Assembly: GCA_030639035.1 (NCBI GenBank) | Contig: DAOWDM010000028.1 | Location: 1 to 11,554 of the forward strand | DNA from: Alphaproteobacteria bacterium | GTDB taxonomy: Bacteria; Pseudomonadota; Alphaproteobacteria; DAOWDM01 | Reading direction: 5' to 3' | Length of the DNA: 11,554 nt | Part shown: positions 5,872-11,554 of the stretch, in pieces | How positions within the stretch are numbered: the first letter of the stretch is position 1 | How the letters are laid out: every line of letters starts with the position of its first letter | The notes under the pieces: generated by a model | Told to the model about the DNA's origin: nothing | What the model saw: the letters and a program-made list of their open reading frames with translations, nothing else | Databases searched by the model: none | Made by a program: the position numbers and the translations under genes

Positions 5872-7700
5872 TGAGTGAATATTCTGCATTGCATATTGAA
5901 TCATTTTTACCGCTTGAGCTTCAAACAGCATATATATTTATTGCACTGTTTATGGTTGGGATTCTTTACTGTTGCATAGCGAAAAAAGGACACTTTCGTT
6001 GGTATAGCTTTCCTTTGGCGGTGTTTTTTATAGCTATTTTTTCTTTGTTTCAAGTTAAGGAAATGGGGGAAACTCTTCCAGATATTGCTGTTATGGTGCT
6101 GGACGAAAGCCCCAGCCAGTCCGCAGGTGAACGAGGAGCTAGAACAGAAATGGCTTCTAAACAGCTATTATCTGCTTTTAAAGACTTAGGCAATATTAAA
6201 GTCATTACAAAAAGAGTTGGAAAAGAAAGCCCTTATAATGAAACCAGACTTTTTAATGCTATTGAAAAAACGCTGAAAAACCTGCCAAAAGAACGCATAT
6301 CCTCGGTTGTTATTATTACAGACGGTCAAGTTCATGACGTGCCAAAAAAGTTTGTTTTAAATAACTATGATGTCCCTGTGCATGTTCTGCTTAACGGAAA
6401 ACATGATGAAGGGGACAGGCGGATAGTTGTTGAAAAAGCTCCTGAATACGGCTTTGTAAACAGTGAAATTGAAGTAATAATAAAAGTAGACGACCTAAGA
6501 AAAGCCCCTGAAACCAAGGCAAGAGTTAGCGTAAGATACTCAAAGAACAAACTAATAAATGTACCTGTTACAATGGGAAGTTCTTTCAAAATAGTATTGC
6601 CAATAGAACGTGCTGGAGAAAATCGTTTTGTTATCGAAACGGAAGTCGGTTCAGAAGAAATTTCTTTGGCAAATAATCGAGCAGAAATAATTATCAATGG
6701 CATACGAGACAAACTAAAAGTTCTTCTCGTAACAGGAAAGCCACATTTAAGCAGTCTTTTCTGGAGAAGATTTTTTAAATCTGATGCTTCTGTCTGCTTG
6801 ACTCATCACGCTTTTTTTAAAAAAAACTTTAAGCAAAAACCAAGCGATTTTGATTTAATAGTTTTTGACCGCTATGAAAAAGATATGCTTTCTTCCAAAT
6901 ATCTTGAAGACATAGCCGATTATGTACGAAACGGCGGTGCAATGATGGTGATTGATTCTAAGCTGAACAATACCGCATTAAGGTCGATTTTACCTGCCTC
7001 ACCTGCTGGAAAAGATGTAATAGCAAAATTTTTCCGTCCTGAAATCAGCTCTATAGACAGCCCTATTACATCACCGCTTGTTTCCTATGAACGTGAATGG
7101 GGTCGCTGGTTTGGGCAAACTCAAGCAGTTCAAAAGACAGGTTCTTTGCTTATGACTGGGATTGACGGGTTTCCTTTGCTGATAACGGATAAAGTTGAAA
7201 ATGGCAGAATTGCGATGTTATTAAGTGATTCTATATGGCTGTGGCAGCGTGATTTTGAAAAAGGAGGTCCTTATAAAAAATTGCTGGACAATCTTTTTAG
7301 CTGGCTGTTAAAAGATGCAAAAATGGAAAATTCTTCCTTTGCAAAAACCAAAGAGGAAAATTTTAAAACCTCTGATATGATGTATGAACTTAATGGTTCA
7401 AAAGAAGCTTCAAACCTAACTGCGACAGAAAAGCATTTAAAACATATTGTTGCTGAGTCAAAAGGTTCTTTTGTATGGCTTGTAGATATTCCTTTTGAAA
7501 GAGTCGCTCCTGAAATAAGATACGTTGGCAAAAGTAAAAAAACATATGGAAAAAGCTTCAATGGCAAGCCATGGATAGGTTTAAGGCTTAAAAAAGTTCA
7601 TATAATCCGTGATATATCTCAAATATCATTAACTTCAACATGGTTTATATTGGTATTTGTGCTTGGCTGGCTTATATTCTTATGGCAAAAAGAAAAATAG
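5868..7700 (+). CDS. VWA-type membrane protein, partner of the DUF4159 protein
   Basis: This 610-residue protein has two N-terminal membrane segments at about 20-38 and 46-62. Next comes a von Willebrand A-like domain with an intact-looking MIDAS: D79-x-S81-x-S83 in VLDESPS, a candidate Thr126 (NETRLFNAI), and TDG at 151-153. A beta-rich middle region precedes an amidotransferase-like fold (LKVLLVTGKPHLSSLFWRRF...FDLIVFDRY...DYVRNGGAMMVIDS). A single C-terminal membrane segment (WFILVFVLGWLIFLW) is followed by a short basic tail. The bulk should lie on one side of the membrane between the anchors. Its start overlaps the stop of the DUF4159 gene by ATGA, and a second ATG directly follows at 5871. 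Pairing of a metal-competent VWA protein with a degenerate one suggests a heteromeric complex; that is inference. The family is usually annotated only as a membrane protein. Confidence 0.82.
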   Translation: MMSEYSALHIESFLPLELQTAYIFIALFMVGILYCCIAKKGHFRWYSFPLAVFFIAIFSLFQVKEMGETLPDIAVMVLDESPSQSAGERGARTEMASKQLLSAFKDLGNIKVITKRVGKESPYNETRLFNAIEKTLKNLPKERISSVVIITDGQVHDVPKKFVLNNYDVPVHVLLNGKHDEGDRRIVVEKAPEYGFVNSEIEVIIKVDDLRKAPETKARVSVRYSKNKLINVPVTMGSSFKIVLPIERAGENRFVIETEVGSEEISLANNRAEIIINGIRDKLKVLLVTGKPHLSSLFWRRFFKSDASVCLTHHAFFKKNFKQKPSDFDLIVFDRYEKDMLSSKYLEDIADYVRNGGAMMVIDSKLNNTALRSILPASPAGKDVIAKFFRPEISSIDSPITSPLVSYEREWGRWFGQTQAVQKTGSLLMTGIDGFPLLITDKVENGRIAMLLSDSIWLWQRDFEKGGPYKKLLDNLFSWLLKDAKMENSSFAKTKEENFKTSDMMYELNGSKEASNLTATEKHLKHIVAESKGSFVWLVDIPFERVAPEIRYVGKSKKTYGKSFNGKPWIGLRLKKVHIIRDISQISLTSTWFILVFVLGWLIFLWQKEK

Positions 7701-7712
7701 AGGATAAATTTT

Positions 7713-8315
7713 ATGCGTGGATATTTTGGAATTGGCGTTGAGCAAATATCAAAGCCATACAATGTAGGCAACCTGTTTCGGTCTGCCCATGCTTTTGATG
7801 CAAGTTTTGTTTTTACTGTAGACGCAAAATACGAACGTGCAAAAGGAGCAAGAACCGACACTTCAGATGCTTTGGGACAATTGCCGTTTTACAGCTTTCC
7901 TGATAAAGATTCTATGGTTTTACCAAAGAGCTGTAAACTTGTCGGAGTAGAACTAATAGAAGATTCTATTGCTCTTCCAAGCTTTCAGCACCCATTACAT
8001 GCAGCTTATATTCTAGGTCCTGAAAAAGGCTCTTTAAGTCCTGAAATAGTTGAACGCTGTGATCATATCGTACAAATTCCAACAAAATTCTGCTTGAATG
8101 TAGGCATTGCTGGAGTTCTTGTAATGTATGACCGACTTATAAGCCGAGGACGTTTTGCAGATAGACCTGTACATTCAGGCGGACCAGAAGAAACTTTGGC
8201 AAAGCATGTTCATGGAGGTCAGTTTGTAAGAGCAAAAAGCAATGAAAAAATGGCTAAATACATAGACTCCCCACCATTAGAAGAAGTAAAAATCGCTAGA
8301 AATGATGGAAGATAA
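7713..8315 (+). CDS. TrmH-family (SPOUT) RNA methyltransferase
   Basis: This 200-residue protein should methylate rRNA or tRNA with S-adenosylmethionine, most likely at a ribose 2'-O; the target cannot be read from the sequence. The three SPOUT motifs are present. Motif 1 is N17-VGNLF-R23 (KPYNVGNLFRSAHAF), motif 2 is YILGPEKGSL at 99-108, and motif 3 is IPTKFCLNVGIAGVLVMYDR from 122 with Asn129. These form the trefoil-knot cofactor site. The protein lacks the N-terminal substrate-binding extension found in RlmB. It matches an alphaproteobacterial subfamily, with conserved MRGYFGIGVE start and C-terminal HVHGGQF, as I recall it. AGGA at 7701-7704 lies 8 bases before the ATG, and the gene follows the membrane protein by 12 bp, so it is likely the last gene of that operon. 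A strong terminator follows. Confidence 0.9.
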   Translation: MRGYFGIGVEQISKPYNVGNLFRSAHAFDASFVFTVDAKYERAKGARTDTSDALGQLPFYSFPDKDSMVLPKSCKLVGVELIEDSIALPSFQHPLHAAYILGPEKGSLSPEIVERCDHIVQIPTKFCLNVGIAGVLVMYDRLISRGRFADRPVHSGGPEETLAKHVHGGQFVRAKSNEKMAKYIDSPPLEEVKIARNDGR

Positions 8316-8332
8316 AAAATAGACTTAACAAC

Positions 8333-8374
8333 AAAAAGCCCCCTCTCCAATAATTGGAAAGGGGGCTTTTTTTA
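8333..8374. terminator. Bidirectional terminator between convergent genes
   Basis: AAAAAGCCCCCT (8333-8344) pairs perfectly with AGGGGGCTTTTT (8360-8371). After one C/A mismatch the stem continues with five more pairs (TCCAA with TTGGA) to a TAA loop at 8351-8353. The A-run before and the T-run after let it terminate in both directions. It ends the methyltransferase operon on the plus strand and ppdK, whose stop is at 8386, on the minus strand. Confidence 0.92.
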
Positions 8375-8385
8375 GCTTAGATTAT

Positions 8386-11049
8386 TTAAGCTTTTTTTGC
8401 GTTATATGCAGAGTGAGCAGCTGCAAGACGAGCAACTGGAACTCTGAAAGGTGAGCATGAAACGTAGTTCAAGCCTACTGACTGACAGAAATCAATTGAT
8501 TTTGGGTCTCCGCCGTGTTCACCACAAATACCAAGCTTGATATTTGGACGAGTAGCTTTACCTTTTTCAACGGCAATTCTTACCATTTCACCAACGCCGT
8601 CAACATCAATTGATGCAAACAAATCACGTTCATAAATGCCTTTATCCTGATAGATTTTCAAGAAAGCACCTGAGTCATCACGAGACATGCCAAGAGTTGT
8701 CTGTGTAAGGTCGTTAGTACCGAAACTAAAGAACTCAGCAGATTCTGCAATCTTATCAGCAGTCAAGCAAGCTCTTGGAAGCTCAATCATTGTGCCGATT
8801 TGATATTCCATTTCAACGCCAGCTTCTTTCAAGATTTTCTTAGCTGTTACATCAACAACTTCACGCATCATTTCTAGTTCTAGTTTATGACCTACTAGAG
8901 GAATCATAACTTCTGGAACTATTGTAGAGCCTGTTTTCTTGAACACTTCAACAGCTGCTTCAAAAATAGCCTGTGCCTGCATTTCATAGATTTCAGGGTA
9001 CGTAATACCAAGACGACAACCACGATGACCAAGCATTGGGTTTGATTCGTGAAGACTTGTAACGCTTTCAGTAATTAAAGCAACGTCAACGCCTAAATCT
9101 TTTGCAATTTCTGCCTGCTCTTCAAGAGTATGAGGCAGGAACTCATGCAAAGGAGGGTCAAGAAGACGAATTGTAATAGGCAGACCTTCCATGATTGTAA
9201 ACAGGTCAACAAAGTCCTGACGCTGATATGGAAGAACTTTAGCCAAAGCAGCACGACGTCCTGCTTCATCATCTGCAATAATCATCTGACGCATTGCAAG
9301 AATACGTTTTGGATCAAAGAACATATGTTCTGTACGGCAAAGACCAATGCCTTCAGCACCAAATTTAAGAGCCTGTTTAGCATCTTCTGGAGTTTCAGCA
9401 TTTGTGCGGACTTTCATAGTACGCATTTCATCTGCCCAAGCCATCAACTCACCGAAATCACCACCGAGTTCAGGCTCAACCATAGAAAGTTCGCCCTTCA
9501 TGATTTCACCAGTAGAACCGTCAAGAGTGATAATGTCGCCTTCTTTAATTACAATAGAACCAGCTTTGAACTGTTTTGTTTTGTAATCAATTTTGACATC
9601 ACCAGCACCAGATACGCAAGGACGACCCATGCCACGAGCAACAACAGCTGCATGGCTTGTCATACCGCCACGGGCTGTAAGAATACCCTGTGCAACGTGC
9701 ATTCCGCCAATGTCTTCTGGGCTTGTTTCAATACGAACAAGAATAACTTTCTTGCCTTCTTCATGCCATTTTTCAGCATCTTCAGCAGAAAACACAGCCA
9801 TACCAGAAGCAGCACCTGGAGAAGCAGGAAGACCTGTTCCAATAACATCACGTTTTGCTTCAGGGTCAATTGTTGGGTGGAGGAGCTGATCAAGTGAATC
9901 AGGTTCTACACGCAAAACAGCTTCTTCTTTGGTAATAAGTTTTTCGTGAACCATTTCAACAGCGATTCTCAATGCTGCTGCTGCTGTACGTTTACCTGTA
10001 CGAGTCTGAAGCATCCAAAGTTTATCATGCTGAATAGTAAATTCCATGTCCTGCATTTCTTTGTAATGAAGTTCAAGTTTTTCACGAACATCACAAAGCT
10101 CTTTGTAAAGGCTAGGCATAACTTCTTCTAAAGAAGGAGCATTGCTTTTTGCTTCAAGTTTTGCAGCCAAAGACATAGGACGAGGTGTGCGGATACCTGC
10201 AACAACGTCTTCTCCCTGTGCATTGACAAGGTACTCACCGTAGTAAGCATTCTCACCAGTAGCTGGGTCACGAGTAAAGCAAACGCCTGTAGCACAGTCT
10301 TCACCAGCATTACCAAATACCATAGCCTGAACATTAACAGCAGTACCCCAGTTGCCTGGAATATGGTTAAGTTTACGGTATGTAACTGCACGAGCTACGT
10401 TCCATGAAGCAAACACAGCACTTACAGCTCCCCAAAGCTGTTCATTTGGATCTTGAGGGAAAGGCTTGCCGAGTTCTTTGCCAATGTCTTCAAATCTTAC
10501 AATGACAGCTTTCCACTCGTCAGCTGTTATTTCAGTATCACTGCTGTAGTTATTTTTTTCTTTGACTTCTTCAAGAACGCTTTCAAAGTGTTCACCGTCA
10601 ACGCCCATAACAACGTTTGAGTACATCTGAATAAAACGGCGGTAGCTATCATATGCGAAACGTGCATCGCCTGAATGTTTTGCAAGACCTTCAACTGTTT
10701 CGTCATTAAGACCAAGATTAAGAACTGTGTCCATCATACCTGGCATTGAAACTCTTGAGCCTGAACGAACAGAAAGAAGAACAGGATTTGTAACGTCCCC
10801 GAACTTTCCGCCCATGACTTTTTCAATGTTGCTTACTGCATCATTTACCTGCTGTTTAAGCTCATCAGGATATTTTTTATCTTTTTGATAATATGTGCAG
10901 ACATCTGTTGTAATTGAAAATCCAGCAGGAACTGGAATGCCTATATTGTTCATTTCTGCGAGGTTAGCACCTTTGCCACCTAGCAGATTTCTCATAGTAG
11001 CATTGCCCTCTGCCTTACCGCCACCAAAGTTATATACCCATTTAGTCAT
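8386..11049 (-). CDS. ppdK: Pyruvate, phosphate dikinase
   Basis: This 887-residue cytosolic enzyme interconverts pyruvate, ATP and phosphate with PEP, AMP and pyrophosphate, linking glycolysis and gluconeogenesis. The N-terminal ATP-grasp domain is seen in GGKGANLAEMNNIGIPVPAGF (24 on), SVRSGSRVSMPGMMDT (93 on) and FTRDPATGE. The swivelling phosphohistidine domain carries GGMTSHAAVVARGMGRP with catalytic His466. The C-terminal PEP/pyruvate barrel shows GLCRTEHMFF, GTMIELPRA, FFSFGTNDLTQTTLGMSRDD (Asn779) and the catalytic Cys865 in NYVSCSPFRVPVARLAAA. The length is slightly above the roughly 870-880 usual for the family. The start at 11049 has AAGGAGA at 11061-11067 as its ribosome binding site, which overlaps the glyS stop. 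The gene is co-directional with glyS 16 bp upstream, an arrangement I recall from alphaproteobacteria. No key residue is missing. PEP synthase is excluded by the motif style and domain length. Confidence 0.97.
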   Translation of the reverse strand: MTKWVYNFGGGKAEGNATMRNLLGGKGANLAEMNNIGIPVPAGFSITTDVCTYYQKDKKYPDELKQQVNDAVSNIEKVMGGKFGDVTNPVLLSVRSGSRVSMPGMMDTVLNLGLNDETVEGLAKHSGDARFAYDSYRRFIQMYSNVVMGVDGEHFESVLEEVKEKNNYSSDTEITADEWKAVIVRFEDIGKELGKPFPQDPNEQLWGAVSAVFASWNVARAVTYRKLNHIPGNWGTAVNVQAMVFGNAGEDCATGVCFTRDPATGENAYYGEYLVNAQGEDVVAGIRTPRPMSLAAKLEAKSNAPSLEEVMPSLYKELCDVREKLELHYKEMQDMEFTIQHDKLWMLQTRTGKRTAAAALRIAVEMVHEKLITKEEAVLRVEPDSLDQLLHPTIDPEAKRDVIGTGLPASPGAASGMAVFSAEDAEKWHEEGKKVILVRIETSPEDIGGMHVAQGILTARGGMTSHAAVVARGMGRPCVSGAGDVKIDYKTKQFKAGSIVIKEGDIITLDGSTGEIMKGELSMVEPELGGDFGELMAWADEMRTMKVRTNAETPEDAKQALKFGAEGIGLCRTEHMFFDPKRILAMRQMIIADDEAGRRAALAKVLPYQRQDFVDLFTIMEGLPITIRLLDPPLHEFLPHTLEEQAEIAKDLGVDVALITESVTSLHESNPMLGHRGCRLGITYPEIYEMQAQAIFEAAVEVFKKTGSTIVPEVMIPLVGHKLELEMMREVVDVTAKKILKEAGVEMEYQIGTMIELPRACLTADKIAESAEFFSFGTNDLTQTTLGMSRDDSGAFLKIYQDKGIYERDLFASIDVDGVGEMVRIAVEKGKATRPNIKLGICGEHGGDPKSIDFCQSVGLNYVSCSPFRVPVARLAAAHSAYNAKKA

Positions 11050-11065
11050 GATTTTGTAGTTCTCC

Positions 11066-11554
11066 TTAGCCTTCTATTTTTGAAAAATACGCAGCACCCT
11101 GCATGACCTTTTTAACTTGCGTTAAAAGTCCAAGCCGATTGATACGTAGATTATTGTCATCACTGTTTACAGTTACCCTGTCAAAAAATTCATCTACAGG
11201 TTTGCGAAGATTTGCCATATAGAGCATGGCTTCTTCAAAGTTATTTTGCTCAAGTGCTTTTTTACACTTTTCACTGACTTTTTCAATACTTTTCCATAGA
11301 TTTTTCTCTTCTTCCTGAATAAAAGCATTTTCATCAGGAATGGAATCGTATGATTTGCCGTCTTTTTTCTCTTCAATACGCACAATATTTACAGCACGTC
11401 TAAAGGCAATCAACAGGTTTGAGCCGTCATCTGATTCAATAAATTTCCTTAAAGCCTCTGCTCTGGAAATAATATTGCTTATGTCATAGTTTTGTTTTCC
11501 AAGCACAGCATCTATAAGGTCGTGCCTCATGCCTATACCTTTTAAGTAAACTTT
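11066..11554 (-). CDS. glyS: Glycyl-tRNA synthetase beta subunit, C-terminal part (5' end beyond window)
   Basis: The frame is open to the right edge: codons upstream of the internal ATG at 11530 read KVYLKGIG, so this is a fragment of about 162 C-terminal residues of a protein normally near 690. It matches the C-terminal anticodon-binding region of GlyS: MRHDLIDAVL, RAEALRKFI.SDDGSNLLIAFRRAVNIVRIEEKKDG, PVDEFFDRVTVN and the terminal FSKIEG. The alpha2beta2 enzyme charges tRNA-Gly; the beta subunit carries the tRNA-binding domains. glyQ would be expected just upstream, outside the window. The stop codon at 11066-11068 overlaps the ppdK ribosome binding site, so the two genes are probably one operon and translation may be coupled. 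Confidence 0.95.
   Translation of the reverse strand, partial: KVYLKGIGMRHDLIDAVLGKQNYDISNIISRAEALRKFIESDDGSNLLIAFRRAVNIVRIEEKKDGKSYDSIPDENAFIQEEEKNLWKSIEKVSEKCKKALEQNNFEEAMLYMANLRKPVDEFFDRVTVNSDDNNLRINRLGLLTQVKKVMQGAAYFSKIEG

Noticed and set aside
9130..9897. 255-residue plus-strand ORF opposite ppdK
   Set aside because: It lies wholly antisense to a well-supported gene, has a Cys/His/Phe-rich composition typical of a shadow frame, and has no ribosome binding site.
1..11554. CRISPR array, tRNA gene, insertion sequence or attachment site
   Set aside because: No regularly spaced repeats, cloverleaf, transposase or flanking repeats were seen in reading the window.

Overview
The window looks like a chromosomal segment of a low-GC alphaproteobacterium, probably a gut or host-associated relative of the Rhodospirillales. 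This is an inference from gene content and protein style. The glyS-ppdK pair, the BatA/DUF4159-type membrane protein with its membrane partner, the CCA-adding enzyme beside them, and a TrmH-family RNA methyltransferase beginning MRGYFGIGVE all resemble alphaproteobacterial chromosomes as I recall them. The bases are clearly AT-rich throughout.

Left part (1-1673): two tandem, paralogous membrane proteins. The first is cut by the left edge. The second is complete and has a J-domain, a four-cysteine zinc-type motif, a GWWG membrane segment, a second membrane segment and a C-terminal SH3b-like domain.

Then (1674-2164) comes the most interesting part. A putative promoter is followed by a densely structured RNA that matches the Y-shaped C4 antisense RNA of phages P1/P7 and the related P4 immunity RNA. 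It ends in a strong intrinsic terminator. A small unknown ORF of 63 residues with a good ribosome binding site follows. The RNA can form mutually exclusive helices, and one of its segments is complementary to the ribosome binding site of the small ORF. No integrase or other phage gene is visible nearby, so this appears to be an orphan phage-type regulatory element among housekeeping genes.

Middle (2171-8315): the CCA tRNA nucleotidyltransferase gene (minus strand) is divergent from a three-gene plus-strand operon. That operon holds a BatA N-terminal/DUF4159 membrane protein, a VWA-type membrane protein overlapping it by ATGA, and a SPOUT RNA methyltransferase. A bidirectional terminator at 8333-8374 separates this operon from the convergent genes on the right.

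Right part (8386-11554): pyruvate phosphate dikinase and the 3' end of the glycyl-tRNA synthetase beta subunit gene lie on the minus strand as a tight operon. The ppdK ribosome binding site overlaps the glyS stop codon. glyS runs off the right edge.

Two of the genes act on tRNA (cca, glyS) and a third encodes an RNA methyltransferase; ppdK serves central carbon metabolism. The BatA/DUF4159 pair is of unknown envelope function, and the J-domain/SH3b pair suggests a membrane-linked chaperone or envelope role that the sequence does not pin down.
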